A stretch of DNA of 22,079 nt from the IMG/VR virus record IMGVR_UViG_3300025164_000228, positions 1 through 22,079 of that record, one strand, 5' to 3'. A program made the position numbers and the translations under genes. The notes under the pieces were generated by a model. It did no database searches. It was not told the DNA's origin and saw only the letters and a list, made by a program, of their open reading frames with translations. Numbering within the stretch: the stretch's first letter is position 1; every line of letters begins with the position of its first letter. Positions 1 to 7,576 of this stretch are shown piece after piece. This DNA comes from a virus.

Positions 1-849
1 AGTCAGTACATTGATACGTGGGAGAAATCGCAGGCTGCTGTAGCAAAGGCTGCTGATAAGTCTACAACGGGTCTAGCAGATTTGCAAGAACGTATGGCTG
101 AACGTATGGCGGACGCACAAGAACGTATGGCGGAAGCGCAGAGTCGTATCGTAGAGATTACTGCCGAAACAGCCCAACGGATGTTTGATGCGCAAGTACA
201 CATAAATGAGCTTCTACAACAAATCCAAGATGCTACAGAGAAGCTCGCAGCTTTGAATAGACCACATGCTCTTACACCCGAGGACATTATTAAGGACTTG
301 CAAGCACAACAGGATGCCTTCGGTATTTGGCAGACTACAATACAGAAGCTACGAGATTTGAAGCTGCCTGCTGATATAGTTCAGCAGCTTGCGAACATGG
401 GGCCAGAGGCGGTACCCTATCTACAAGCACTTGTAGCAATGACCGCGCCACAGCTTGCCAGCTTTGTAGCTCTATGGACTACAACACAAAATCAAATCGC
501 GCTGGCTACTGAGGCAATGATGGAAGATCAGCTTGCAGCGTGGCGGCAACACGGTATTAATATAGCACAAGCTCTTGTGGAAGGGGTTGAATCACAATAC
601 GGTATTCTCACAGATTTCTTTCGCAATATGATGTTAGAGCTATTGGGTCAAGAAGGTGGTTTTACTGGCGGTGGTGGTGTAGCTATTGGAGGCAGAGAAG
701 AGCGAGAAGGTGGAGGCGGTACTAAGAGTTCGTATAAGCCGCAACCAACTACACCACCCGTAACAATGAATATAACAGCAGTAAGCGACGAGACACTACA
801 GTCTACACTTTCGCGGGCTTCCTTCCAACTTAGGACACTATACGAATGA
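1..849 (+). CDS. Tail tape measure protein, C-terminal part (5' end outside window)
   Basis: The frame is open from base 1 and ends at TGA 847-849, so this is the C-terminal ~282 residues of a larger protein. The first part is Ala/Gln/Glu-rich and predicted alpha-helical or coiled-coil, with a near-repeat of E-R-M-A heptad-like units; the 11-base unit GAACGTATGGC occurs at 88, 100 and 121. Later come a hydrophobic helical stretch (about 340-640), a glycine-rich linker (about 650-720) and a short beta-like tail. Tape measure proteins set siphovirus tail length and end next to the distal tail gene, which is what follows here, overlapping by ATGA. The helical composition and position support the call; no enzymatic domain is visible in this part. 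A different long helical tail protein cannot be excluded. Confidence 0.75.
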   Translation, partial: SQYIDTWEKSQAAVAKAADKSTTGLADLQERMAERMADAQERMAEAQSRIVEITAETAQRMFDAQVHINELLQQIQDATEKLAALNRPHALTPEDIIKDLQAQQDAFGIWQTTIQKLRDLKLPADIVQQLANMGPEAVPYLQALVAMTAPQLASFVALWTTTQNQIALATEAMMEDQLAAWRQHGINIAQALVEGVESQYGILTDFFRNMMLELLGQEGGFTGGGGVAIGGREEREGGGGTKSSYKPQPTTPPVTMNITAVSDETLQSTLSRASFQLRTLYE

Positions 850-1718
850 TAGACTCAGCAGAATTTGTAAATGTGAACGGCGATACTATTGATCTAAACG
901 ACAACGAAATTCCCTTTCGCGTCTTTGATACTTACGTGGATTACCGTAGTGAAGATGTAGAGAGACAACGGGATCACGGTCTTTTCCCTGTAGAGACTTT
1001 TCTAGGGAAGCGCATGTTTGAGATCGAAGGCGATATTTTGCAGGCAACAGCAGGAACTTACATAACGAAGCGTCGTGCTTTGCAGCGCGCGTTGATGCCT
1101 TATCCTGCTCTTGGTGAGCGCAAGATTGGCAACTTATATTTGCAGCTTACTGATGTGACTGAAAGAATGTTTGCTGAAGTAACTATTGAAGGTAGGCCAA
1201 GTATTCCGATGGAAGCACTTGCGCCAGCTAGAGGTAGTTACCAAATTCTTTTCAAAGCACATGATCCCAGGCTCTACGGTGAAACGCTGCGCACGCAAGA
1301 CGTGGAATATACAACCGCCGACCTCGGTTTCACGTTTCCGCTCACATTCCCACTTGTATTCAATGAAGGTGGTCTGACAGGTTCCGAGGATTTGATCAAT
1401 GGTGGCGACTTTGAAACGTTCCCTACTACTACAGTTTCAGGGCCGCTTACCTCACCCTGGGAGCTACAGTTGCTCGATTCTAATGGAGTCAAGGTCTTGA
1501 GATTTAATGGTCTGAGCTTAACAAGCGACCAAGAGGTAGAAATAGATCATCGAGCACGTACAGCGGTACTCAACGGTACCACTAACGTGTATAGTTATGC
1601 AGTAGGCTCAGATTGGTGGGCACTACCAGCAGGTACAACTCCGGTGCGTCTGTGGGCTTTTGCAGGAGCTAGTCCTGCTAAAGCAACTTTTACATGGCGC
1701 TACGCATACATGATCTAG
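846..1718 (+). CDS. Distal tail protein (Dit-like, Sipho_tail family)
   Basis: This 290-residue protein begins with an ATG overlapping the tape measure stop (ATGA). The N-terminal ~140 residues carry the usual Dit pattern: an early strand with V-N-G, then R-D-H-G-L-F-P, a G-K-R-x-F-E-I-E-G-D strand, a helix with R-R-A-L-Q-R-A-L followed by P, and later F-K-A-H-D-P-R-L-Y-G. In siphoviruses Dit forms the hexameric ring joining tail tube and baseplate. The C-terminal half is beta-rich and could be a carbohydrate-binding or galectin-like extension, which is inference. The gene order tape measure-Dit-baseplate is canonical for phages of Gram-positive hosts. Confidence 0.8.
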   Translation: MIDSAEFVNVNGDTIDLNDNEIPFRVFDTYVDYRSEDVERQRDHGLFPVETFLGKRMFEIEGDILQATAGTYITKRRALQRALMPYPALGERKIGNLYLQLTDVTERMFAEVTIEGRPSIPMEALAPARGSYQILFKAHDPRLYGETLRTQDVEYTTADLGFTFPLTFPLVFNEGGLTGSEDLINGGDFETFPTTTVSGPLTSPWELQLLDSNGVKVLRFNGLSLTSDQEVEIDHRARTAVLNGTTNVYSYAVGSDWWALPAGTTPVRLWAFAGASPAKATFTWRYAYMI

Positions 1719-1727
1719 GAGGGGTTT

Positions 1728-2333
1728 ATGGCATACACCAAGCAAGTTCTATCTATTAAGCCCCTCTACGTTAGAGGGCCGATATCGAGCGAGGTTGAAT
1801 ACACAGCTCGCCAAGTTAGGTTGCTCAATGAAATGCTGTTTAGTGAAGGTGTAGTTGGAGATAATGATTATTTGGTTAGCGTTTCGGCAGGTCTAACTTT
1901 GTCGGTTGCGGCAGGTATGGCTTTCGTAGCAGGTAGCATGATCGCAGATCAAGGTCTGTATATGCAAGAGAGCGATGCTGCTGTGCTAATTGCTGTAGGA
2001 GCACATCATGCTACGCTACCGCGCATTGATCGTGTTATTCTGCGTGTTCTGGACGCACAGCATGATACGTCAGGTTTGTACGAAGGTCGTATCGAAATTG
2101 TACCAGGCACAGCTACAGCAGGAGCTACACTTGTAAACTTGGATGGTGCAAACGACCTTACGGTGCTTGACGAAGATTCACTTAACCTTCATCTGTTGGC
2201 GAATGCTCTCATACCGGCGACGGCAGGCGCAGTTACGCTCGGTGACGTGAGAGCGCAAGCGACAATAGGTTCGGGTACTGCCGCGAGTAGTGGTGGAGGC
2301 GGCGGTAGCTTGCTAACGAGTTTATTCTTCTAA
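1728..2333 (+). CDS. Baseplate / minor tail protein with beta-rich fold
   Basis: The 201-residue product is preceded by AGGAGGGGTTT just before ATG. The middle has the pattern L-x-V-S-V-A-A-G-M-A-F-V-A-G and then P-R-I-D-R-V-I-L-R-V-x-D, a signature I associate with phage baseplate or minor tail proteins encoded next to Dit. An A-G-A-T-L-V-N-L stretch follows, and the protein ends in a Ser/Gly-rich linker and a hydrophobic tip, which may be an assembly anchor. It sits in the tail operon between Dit and the receptor-binding-like genes, so it is probably a virion protein of the tail tip. The exact role is not known from sequence. Confidence 0.6.
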   Translation: MAYTKQVLSIKPLYVRGPISSEVEYTARQVRLLNEMLFSEGVVGDNDYLVSVSAGLTLSVAAGMAFVAGSMIADQGLYMQESDAAVLIAVGAHHATLPRIDRVILRVLDAQHDTSGLYEGRIEIVPGTATAGATLVNLDGANDLTVLDEDSLNLHLLANALIPATAGAVTLGDVRAQATIGSGTAASSGGGGGSLLTSLFF

Positions 2334-2347
2334 TATAAGGAGGAGGT

Positions 2348-2671
2348 ATGGCCGAGAGTATTGTTACCGTTACTACTGCTGCTCTAGCAAGTGGCGACAA
2401 TACTGTGTTTAATGCTGGTGTAGCAGCTCACGTGTATCTATGGAAATTGCGTTTTGTGAATAGATCGGGAGCAGCTCGCACAATTAAAGTTGGCGCAGGT
2501 ACTTCCGGTGATGGTGATTTGGCAGACTACGGAACAATTCCTATAGATGGAATGGGTGTAACAGGTGAAGAGATTGCAGTAGTTACTCAAGGTACTGAAG
2601 CATTAGTAGTGAATGCATCCGGTACGGCGGTTACTATTAATGGTTTCGCTCTCGATTGGGTGGCTGGTTAA
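2348..2671 (+). CDS. Small beta-rich tail-tip protein of unknown function
   Basis: This 107-residue protein has a very strong ribosome-binding site (AAGGAGGAGGT directly before ATG). It is rich in Val, Thr, Ala and Gly with no Cys or membrane segment, and alternating hydrophobic residues suggest a single beta-sandwich. The stretch F-V-N-R-S-G-A-A-R-T-I-K-V and the closing N-G-F-A-L-D-W resemble small phage virion or head-decoration-like beta-sandwich proteins. Placed between a baseplate protein and two receptor-binding-like proteins, it is probably another tail-tip component. I do not recognise a named family. Confidence 0.6.
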   Translation: MAESIVTVTTAALASGDNTVFNAGVAAHVYLWKLRFVNRSGAARTIKVGAGTSGDGDLADYGTIPIDGMGVTGEEIAVVTQGTEALVVNASGTAVTINGFALDWVAG

Positions 2672-2672
2672 T

Positions 2673-3248
2673 ATGCAAGTAATGGATGCATCAGGACGCA
2701 TTTTACAAGCAGAAGGTAGTGGTGCGGGTGTATTGCTTGCTCTAATTGCTGATAGTACATTAGGCGCACCTGCCGCCAGCTTCGACGTGCAAAACATCCC
2801 CGCGACTTACGCGCATTTGAAAATGGTTGGCAGTGTGCGACCCGTAAATGCAGGGTTGATGTTCCCAACGCTTAGAGCCAACAACGATAGCGGTGCGAAC
2901 TATCTGGAAATGGCTATCGAGTTCAACGCTGGCGCTACGCACAATGGCTATCTCGTAAACAGCATGACCTCATTTTGGGGAAATGGCACGCTTCGTCATT
3001 ACGGGGGCGGCACGGCTTTGTACTTCTCTCCTATCGAGATTGATCTTTTCAACTACGCCAACACCACCAACTACAAGAACGCCAAGATCATGACCACGTA
3101 CCTCGATTACGCGATCGCCAACTACCACGACTTGGGCTGGTCGGTGTGGAAGAATGCTGCTGCTATCAATCGCGTGACATATTTTTACCTGACAGGTAAC
3201 ATTTTAGCGGCAAGTCGCCTAACGATGTACGGATTGGGTGTGGGTTAA
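2673..3248 (+). CDS. Receptor-binding-like tail protein, first tandem paralogue
   Basis: I start this at ATG 2673, one base after the preceding TAA, because the longer upstream frame overlaps the previous gene and has no ribosome-binding site. The 191-residue product shares with the next gene a start-proximal D-S-T-L-G-A block, the motif V-Q-N-I-P-A-T-Y-A-H-L, N-N-D-S-G-A-N-Y, and a C-terminal A-A-S-R-x-T-x-Y-G-L-G-V-G. This pattern is familiar from beta-sandwich phage tail or receptor-binding proteins, where it typically reads I-P-x-T-Y-x-H-L and S-R-x-x-L-Y-G. The interior (about 2770-3170) is clearly richer in G+C than both ends, which suggests a swapped central segment. Likely role: host-surface recognition. 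Function is inferred from motif and position. Confidence 0.6.
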   Translation: MQVMDASGRILQAEGSGAGVLLALIADSTLGAPAASFDVQNIPATYAHLKMVGSVRPVNAGLMFPTLRANNDSGANYLEMAIEFNAGATHNGYLVNSMTSFWGNGTLRHYGGGTALYFSPIEIDLFNYANTTNYKNAKIMTTYLDYAIANYHDLGWSVWKNAAAINRVTYFYLTGNILAASRLTMYGLGVG

Positions 3249-3785
3249 ATGCAAAGTTATAGTGTAGAAGGTGAACTTCTAAGAAGCGATGAAGCATTTA
3301 GTAATTTACTTTCGATAATCGCTGATAGTACATTAGGTGCTGACGCTGCTTCGGTAGACGTGCAGAACATCCCGGCGACCTACGCGCATCTCAACATCTG
3401 GGCACTACTGCGCAGCACTCAGGCTGCCTACCAGTCGGACGGCCTACTTCGGTTCAACAACGATAGCGGAGCTAACTACAACACGTCCGGAGGAGGCAAC
3501 AACCGTACCTCTCTTGAGTGGTACAGCGTCGCTGGCGCGAGCAACGTCGCGGACAGGTTTGGGACTTTCTTCTGTCCCATTCCTCACTACAGCTCGGCGC
3601 TGAACAAGACGTGTGAGCTGAGATCCTCCCACCCCTACGATGCTGCCGGAACGATGTCGCGTGGTGATTTCGCCGGGATTTGGCGCAGCACGGCTGTTAT
3701 CGACCGCATCACGGCGTTGCTCGGTTCCGGGAACTACCTTGCGGCTAGCCGCTTCACTCTCTACGGGTTGGGAGTAGGTTCTTAA
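3249..3785 (+). CDS. Receptor-binding-like tail protein, second tandem paralogue
   Basis: The ATG abuts the stop of the first paralogue. The 178-residue product shares its N-terminal I-A-D-S-T-L-G-A block, V-Q-N-I-P-A-T-Y-A-H-L, N-N-D-S-G-A-N-Y and C-terminal A-A-S-R-F-T-L-Y-G-L-G-V-G, but the middle differs almost completely. Middle bases (about 3360-3770) are again G+C-rich compared with the first 100 bases and with flanking genes. A 17-base direct repeat, at 2748-2764 and 3321-3337, marks the equivalent place in both copies. Tandem copies with conserved ends and variable middles fit a duplicated and diversified receptor-binding protein. Confidence 0.6.
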   Translation: MQSYSVEGELLRSDEAFSNLLSIIADSTLGADAASVDVQNIPATYAHLNIWALLRSTQAAYQSDGLLRFNNDSGANYNTSGGGNNRTSLEWYSVAGASNVADRFGTFFCPIPHYSSALNKTCELRSSHPYDAAGTMSRGDFAGIWRSTAVIDRITALLGSGNYLAASRFTLYGLGVGS

Positions 3786-3805
3786 TCTAAAGGAGGTAAT
3801 AGTAC

Positions 3806-4246
3806 ATGGAACATGAACTTGTAACAACAAACGATTCAGCACTACCTATCGAAATTCCTAAAGGTAGTAGTGTTAGTAACGATCCAATTGAAGGTGGTAG
3901 TTGCGTAATCAACGCAGCAGTTCCGCCCCGCGAAGATGGTCACGTTGTTTACAGAACACTTACTACCGAAGAACATACTAAGCGTGGTGAAGAGGCGAAA
4001 GCATCAATAGCATTCAGTAAGAATGCCGCTAGAGGTATTACACGAATGCAACTTGGTGGTACGTTGCAGCATTTGCAAGCTCGCGTACTTACAGAACTTG
4101 CAACACTCGAGGAAAAAGAATTTTTCAAGCAGCTTACACAGATTACTACTGATACGTACCAGGAAGGTTTTGATGTTGATACAATTAAGTGGCCGAAAGC
4201 ACCCAAAGATTTTCCCGATGAGGAACTGAATTACCCGCCTAAATAG
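3806..4246 (+). CDS. Hypothetical tail-region protein
   Basis: This 146-residue protein has a near-perfect ribosome-binding site (AAAGGAGGTAATAGTAC before ATG). The N-terminal third is polar and probably extended; residues about 55-125 look alpha-helical (E-E-H-T-K-R-G-E-E, L-Q-H-L-Q-A-R-V-L-T-E-L), and the end is Pro/Asp/Glu-rich. There is no signal peptide, membrane helix or Cys cluster. It lies between the receptor-binding-like proteins and the hub-like tail gene, so it may be a structural protein or chaperone for tail fibres. I do not recognise the family. Confidence 0.55.
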   Translation: MEHELVTTNDSALPIEIPKGSSVSNDPIEGGSCVINAAVPPREDGHVVYRTLTTEEHTKRGEEAKASIAFSKNAARGITRMQLGGTLQHLQARVLTELATLEEKEFFKQLTQITTDTYQEGFDVDTIKWPKAPKDFPDEELNYPPK

Positions 4247-4249
4247 TTA

Positions 4250-5281
4250 ATGGCGTTCTTAGTAAAACACCTTACGCACGCTTTTGTGCCTCTTGGGGAG
4301 GCAATCCCTGCTGATTTCTCCTACTCGCTTTTACTAACTGAGCCAAGCACAGTGCAATATCAACTTGAAGCAGCAAATACATTGGCTCTATATCCTAACG
4401 TGTGTGCTTACGAAACCGATTTTGTTGTTTTGCGTAATGGTGTCGAATTTCTAAACGGAATGCATATAGGTGTAAGCGTTGATGAATCTGAGGAATTTCT
4501 TAGTGTAACAGGTAAAGACTACAAGCATTATCTTGAGCGCAGACAGTTCCCGTTTGATCCTGCAAGTCCAGCAGCATATCTTTTTGAGAAACCAGCAACC
4601 GATGTATTCACTATCGTAGAAGATATGCTAAATGTGGTACTAGCGGAAACAGACAGTTTGCCCCTAAGTTACGCAAACGGTTTGTTGGGCGCAGCTATCG
4701 ATTACCGCATAGATCAAGCTGACACAGAAAATATCTATGAAAAAATTACACAGCTTGGAGAAGCTCACTTTGATTGGCTCATTGACATAAACCGTTGGGT
4801 ACGGCTTTATGCGCCAAGCGCAGGTAGTGTGAATAGCTATATTTTCGAGAAGGGCCGTAATTTAATCAATTTGCCCTACGAAGATACTGGCCCTGACGGA
4901 AACCACATTTTCGGTTTAGGCTCAGGTACAGCTAGCCGACTTGGTGCGGTATATAACAATGCTGCTTCCACAGCTATACATAGACGTTTGGATCATTCGG
5001 TGGATTTTGGGAGCGATTCGATAGATCAAACGCATCTCGATGAACTTGTAGCAGCAGAGGGTGCGCGCGCGATTAAGCACAAGTTGCAAATTACAACGCC
5101 CGTAATGCTTGACTACATTGACGAAGTGTTGGACACAGTAAGCCTCGGTGATACGTGCCGAGTTATAGGCAGTAACTTTCATAAAACAATAGACCAAAAT
5201 TTTCGTATTATTGGGTTTGAAGGTAGCGAAAGTAATGACGGTGTTGAAACTCTATCTCTCATAATGGAAGATGCTTCCTGA
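4250..5281 (+). CDS. Tail hub / minor tail protein (Tal-like)
   Basis: The 343-residue protein shows the layout of phage hub or Tal-like proteins: an N-terminal beta domain with Y-E-T-D-F-V-V-L-R-N-G-V, then F-L-N-G-M-H-I-G-V, a strand L-S-V-T-G-K-D-Y-K-H-Y-L-E-R-R, a helical insertion (about residues 120-150), a beta domain containing D-W-L-I-D-I, and a C-terminal domain with L-G-D-T-C-R-V. These hubs close the tail tube and hold fibres; some carry lytic domains, but none is visible here. The ATG follows the preceding stop after three bases without a good ribosome-binding site, so coupled translation is likely. Related actinophage genes are simply called minor tail proteins. Confidence 0.65.
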   Translation: MAFLVKHLTHAFVPLGEAIPADFSYSLLLTEPSTVQYQLEAANTLALYPNVCAYETDFVVLRNGVEFLNGMHIGVSVDESEEFLSVTGKDYKHYLERRQFPFDPASPAAYLFEKPATDVFTIVEDMLNVVLAETDSLPLSYANGLLGAAIDYRIDQADTENIYEKITQLGEAHFDWLIDINRWVRLYAPSAGSVNSYIFEKGRNLINLPYEDTGPDGNHIFGLGSGTASRLGAVYNNAASTAIHRRLDHSVDFGSDSIDQTHLDELVAAEGARAIKHKLQITTPVMLDYIDEVLDTVSLGDTCRVIGSNFHKTIDQNFRIIGFEGSESNDGVETLSLIMEDAS

Positions 5282-5505
5282 TGCGTTATAATCCACATGA
5301 TCGAGATATTCTGGAAACTCTGTTTCGTAAGATAAGCGCACTCGAAAGAGATATTCAGCACCTAAGAAACCAGAACGCCCCGACCGCTCCTGTGTATGAC
5401 CTCGCAGCATTGCCGCCAGGGTTGCAGGATGGTCAATACTTTATCACTACCACAAACAAGTGGTATTTCAGGAACGGAGGAGTGAACTATGATGCGGGGC
5501 CTTAA
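5281..5505 (+). CDS. Small coiled-coil tail-region protein
   Basis: This 74-residue protein starts at an ATG sharing one base with the hub stop (TGATG). Residues about 7-32 form a charged heptad-like helix (L-E-T-L-F-R-K-I-S-A-L-E-R-D-I-Q-H-L), followed by a Pro-rich hinge and a short C-terminal segment with the pattern L-P-P-G-L-Q-D-G-Q-Y-F and W-Y-F-R-N-G. This tip pattern is often found at the end of phage fibre or baseplate proteins. It is likely a small oligomeric virion or fibre-attachment protein; the function is not established. Confidence 0.55.
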   Translation: MRYNPHDRDILETLFRKISALERDIQHLRNQNAPTAPVYDLAALPPGLQDGQYFITTTNKWYFRNGGVNYDAGP

Positions 5506-5508
5506 GTA

Positions 5509-5682
5509 ATGGCTGTTGAGGCAAGACTTGCTGCTTTGGAGGAGCAAATGGCTGATTACGATGTACGCTTAGTCGATGTTGAAAATCGCGTGCTCACTTT
5601 CGACACTGTGGTTGCTATAGGCAGGTGGCTTATACCAATTCTTACGGGTACTGCGGGTGTATTGATTGGAAAGTTCGGATGA
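5509..5682 (+). CDS. XhlA-like small membrane protein (lysis accessory)
   Basis: The 57-residue product has an N-terminal coiled coil (L-A-A-L-E-E-Q-M-A-D-Y-D-V-R-L-V-D-V-E-N) followed by one membrane helix near the C-terminus (W-L-I-P-I-L-T-G-T-A-G-V-L-I-G). This two-part design matches the XhlA/holin-like group that works with phage lysis proteins, and the gene sits just before the endolysin. The ATG lies four bases after the previous stop and the TGA overlaps the next ATG (ATGA). The family call rests on architecture, not on residue identity. Confidence 0.6.
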   Translation: MAVEARLAALEEQMADYDVRLVDVENRVLTFDTVVAIGRWLIPILTGTAGVLIGKFG

Positions 5683-5993
5683 ATCGGGCCGACCTTACTG
5701 CACTAGTTGGTTCGATCGCTATTTTCGGTCTGTCAGCTTTGTTTCTAATAATTGCGCTTCATGCACGCCGGTTTCAGCGTTATGGCCGTGAAGCACTTGG
5801 TTGCGCTGCCGCGTGGACTTTTATTGTTGCTCTTTTTAGATGCCTTAACGTTACCGACATAATTAGTACAGATACTTTTCGCTCTATAAATACGGTTTCT
5901 GCTATTGTATTTCTTGTAATTTTAGGCCAAATTGCGTGGCTCCGTCGCGTAGAGCATAATAATGGGAAAAGGAGAACAAATGCGAACGCTTAA
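5679..5993 (+). CDS. Small membrane protein with about three helices, possible holin
   Basis: I start at ATG 5679, which overlaps the previous stop as ATGA; the frame is open further upstream, but that part overlaps the XhlA-like gene. The 104-residue product has three hydrophobic stretches: about residues 7-28 (A-L-V-G-S-I-A-I-F-G-L), 40-60 (A-A-A-W-T-F-I-V-A-L-F), and 70-90 (A-I-V-F-L-V-I-L-G-Q-I-A-W-L). It ends in a basic, polar tail. Position just before the endolysin suggests a holin or antiholin role, but another holin candidate follows the endolysin, so the division of labour is unclear. Confidence 0.6.
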   Translation: MNRADLTALVGSIAIFGLSALFLIIALHARRFQRYGREALGCAAAWTFIVALFRCLNVTDIISTDTFRSINTVSAIVFLVILGQIAWLRRVEHNNGKRRTNANA

Positions 5994-6732
5994 ACTAACA
6001 AGTCCGCTCACTACCGGGCCTGACGTTACTAGGTTGCAGAAGGCGCTAGGCAGCTACTTGCAAGGTAGCGTAGACGGTGAGTTCGGGCCTGACACAAGTA
6101 GAGCAGTTTTTAGGGCTAAATACTGGCTAGGTTACGCTAACCCCGATCATGCTGCTGGTAACATGCTGCTTAACTTGCTTGAGGGTAAGCGCAAGCCTAA
6201 CGCTGCTATGAAAAAGCGCATTACTGCACGCAAGAAAGCTGCTGCCAAGAAACCTATCAGACTCAAAATGCTGGCAGAAGCTAAGAAGTGGGTAGGCACC
6301 AAGGAATCGCCTGCTGGTAGTAACCGCGTTAAGTTTAGCTTGTGGTATAAAATGATCGGCCCTTGGTGCGCCATGTTCGTTACATGGTGTGGTGTAGTTG
6401 CCGGTAGTAAAGCGTTTCGCCGTAGTGTGCGGTACGCCTACGTTCCTTACATGCTTGCTGACGCTAAGGCTGGTAACAACAACCTAACTGTTACCTATGA
6501 CCCACAACCAGGCGATCTTGTACTATTTGATTGGGACAATGACACCGTAGCTGACCATATTGGTCTATTTGAGAAGTGGCTCACCAAGAACCGTAGTAAG
6601 TTTGCTAGCTACGAAGGCAACACATCAGGTGATAACTCAGGCTCACAGAGTAACGGTGGCGCTGTAGTTCACCGCGAAAAGTACCCACGCTACAAGACCG
6701 ATGTTATTGCTTTTGTCCATGTGGGTGCGTAA
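5980..6732 (+). CDS. Endolysin: peptidoglycan-binding domain plus CHAP amidase/endopeptidase
   Basis: I choose ATG 5980 because AAAAGGAG sits just upstream; the earlier ATG at 5962 would place this site inside the gene. The ~250-residue protein starts with a PG_binding_1-like domain (T-G-P-D-V-T-R-L-Q-K-A-L, V-D-G-E-F-G-P-D-T), then a basic Ala/Lys linker, then a CHAP domain. In CHAP the catalytic Cys is probably in G-P-W-C-A-M-F-V-T-W-C, the His in A-D-H-I-G-L-F-E, and the acidic/Asn partner near E-G-N-T-S. It should cleave cell-wall amide bonds at the end of infection. There is no signal peptide, so a holin is needed for release. Confidence 0.88.
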   Translation: MRTLKLTSPLTTGPDVTRLQKALGSYLQGSVDGEFGPDTSRAVFRAKYWLGYANPDHAAGNMLLNLLEGKRKPNAAMKKRITARKKAAAKKPIRLKMLAEAKKWVGTKESPAGSNRVKFSLWYKMIGPWCAMFVTWCGVVAGSKAFRRSVRYAYVPYMLADAKAGNNNLTVTYDPQPGDLVLFDWDNDTVADHIGLFEKWLTKNRSKFASYEGNTSGDNSGSQSNGGAVVHREKYPRYKTDVIAFVHVGA

Positions 6733-6753
6733 TTAATGAAAGGGGGTGAAACC

Positions 6754-6975
6754 ATGAAAGCATTTACTGAGTGGCCTTGGTTTACATTGCTGTTTGTGTG
6801 GCTTATGTTTATTGCTACACTAGTCGGTGGTGCTGTAGTGATTTGGGGTGATCCAGGCGTATTGTCGTTTGATGCGTACCTTGACCATTTGCAGAAGTTC
6901 GCTCTTGCACTCGCCGCTGGTGGTGCAGGCAAGGGCTTGTTTGAGATTGGTAAGGCTCTTAAAAAGGGTAAGTAA
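6754..6975 (+). CDS. Holin
   Basis: The ATG at 6754 is preceded by AAAGGGGGTGAAACC, a strong ribosome-binding site, so I prefer it to the ATG at 6736. The ~73-residue product has one clear membrane helix (about residues 8-31, W-F-T-L-L-F-V-W-L-M-F-I-A) and a weaker second hydrophobic helix (F-A-L-A-L-A-A-G-G-A-G). It ends with a basic tail K-A-L-K-K-G-K, as in many holins. It directly follows the endolysin and is the last gene before the terminator. Holin is a strong inference from size, topology and position. Confidence 0.7.
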   Translation: MKAFTEWPWFTLLFVWLMFIATLVGGAVVIWGDPGVLSFDAYLDHLQKFALALAAGGAGKGLFEIGKALKKGK

Positions 6976-6984
6976 CCTACAAAC

Positions 6985-7056
6985 TTAGCCGCCCGCAGTT
7001 AGCTAGTTAATCCTTCCCCTAGCTAACATCAGACGGGCGGCTAACCTTTTTGTTTT
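6985..7056 (+). terminator. Strong intrinsic terminator with two stacked stems
   Basis: An 11-base outer stem (6985-6995 with 7034-7044, arms TTAGCCGCCCG / CGGGCGGCTAA) encloses a 9-base inner stem (6998-7006 with 7019-7027, GTTAGCTAG / CTAGCTAAC) and a 12-base loop. On the + strand it is followed by TTTTTGTTTT (7047-7056), as expected for Rho-independent termination after the holin. On the - strand it lies at the end of the early genes, and the last small gene stops inside the outer arm, but the T-tract there is weak. It likely insulates two convergent transcription units. Confidence 0.9.
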
Positions 7057-7145
7057 AAGGCTCTCTTGGCCCGCTTATAAGCGTCGGCTAATTCTTTGCG
7101 CACAAGTGCCACGAATACCTTATCTTCGGGTTTAGGAGCTTTCAC
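7041..7145 (-). CDS. Small basic protein, last gene of the minus-strand module
   Basis: A 34-residue frame starts at GTG 7145, overlapping the stop of the RuvC-like gene as GTGA, and ends at TAG 7043-7041 inside the terminator stem. The product is Lys/Arg/Ala-rich and predicted helical (E-L-A-D-A-Y-K-R-A-K-R-A-L-K). The GTGA overlap is the same coupling style seen throughout this strand, which supports it. There is no recognisable family; a nucleic-acid or partner-binding peptide is only a guess. Confidence 0.45.
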   Translation of the reverse strand: MKAPKPEDKVFVALVRKELADAYKRAKRALKQKG

Positions 7146-7576
7146 TTCATTAGTACGCTAAGTTTGCCGTACTTGCTACCGGCACCAAACTTGTAGTAAG
7201 CTAGCAAATGGCGCGTAGCATCGCGTGCATGTTCTTTACCCACAGTGTAGCAATTAAGTTGGCGCAAGCGCGCATCAGTGAAAAACTGCATGGCATACGC
7301 AGGCTGTTGTGGCGCTAGCTTAATTCCTACATGCTGCCCATACAAATTTATTACTCCAATAAGGTTACGTGAAAAAAGTTCCACACCTGCACGAGCACGT
7401 TGCCTGAATTCAAAGCGTTCGTAAATTATTAGCCCAGGGTGAACTTCGTGCAGAAAAGTCCACAAATCATCTTCTTGCCATTTAGCTTGCGCAGCTATGA
7501 ATTCGAGTGTATTGCCTTTAAGCTCGCTTCTTGTGTAACCGCTAGTTATTCCTGGGTCTAAGCTAACGACAATCAT
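7142..7576 (-). CDS. RuvC-like Holliday junction resolvase
   Basis: I start at ATG 7576, which overlaps the HNH gene stop as ATGA; the upstream extension lies inside that gene. The ~144-residue protein has the RNase H-fold pattern of phage RuvC-like resolvases: first acidic site in V-S-L-D-P-G-I-T-S-G-Y, second in L-I-I-Y-E-R-F-E-F, and a late H-A-R-D-A-T-R-H-L-L-A-Y where His and Asp complete the metal site. It should cut four-way or branched DNA during late replication and clear DNA for packaging. The length matches phage forms. The fold call is confident; exact substrate preference is unknown. Confidence 0.82.
   Translation of the reverse strand: MIVVSLDPGITSGYTRSELKGNTLEFIAAQAKWQEDDLWTFLHEVHPGLIIYERFEFRQRARAGVELFSRNLIGVINLYGQHVGIKLAPQQPAYAMQFFTDARLRQLNCYTVGKEHARDATRHLLAYYKFGAGSKYGKLSVLMK

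Noticed and set aside
3-287. Minus-strand open frame opposite the tape measure
   Set aside because: It is antisense to a clear coding region, Cys/Ser-rich from reversed codons, and has no ribosome-binding site.
3444-3842. Minus-strand 132-codon frame opposite the second receptor-binding-like gene
   Set aside because: It is long only because the local DNA is G+C-rich; the + strand gene has family motifs and continuity, the antisense has neither.
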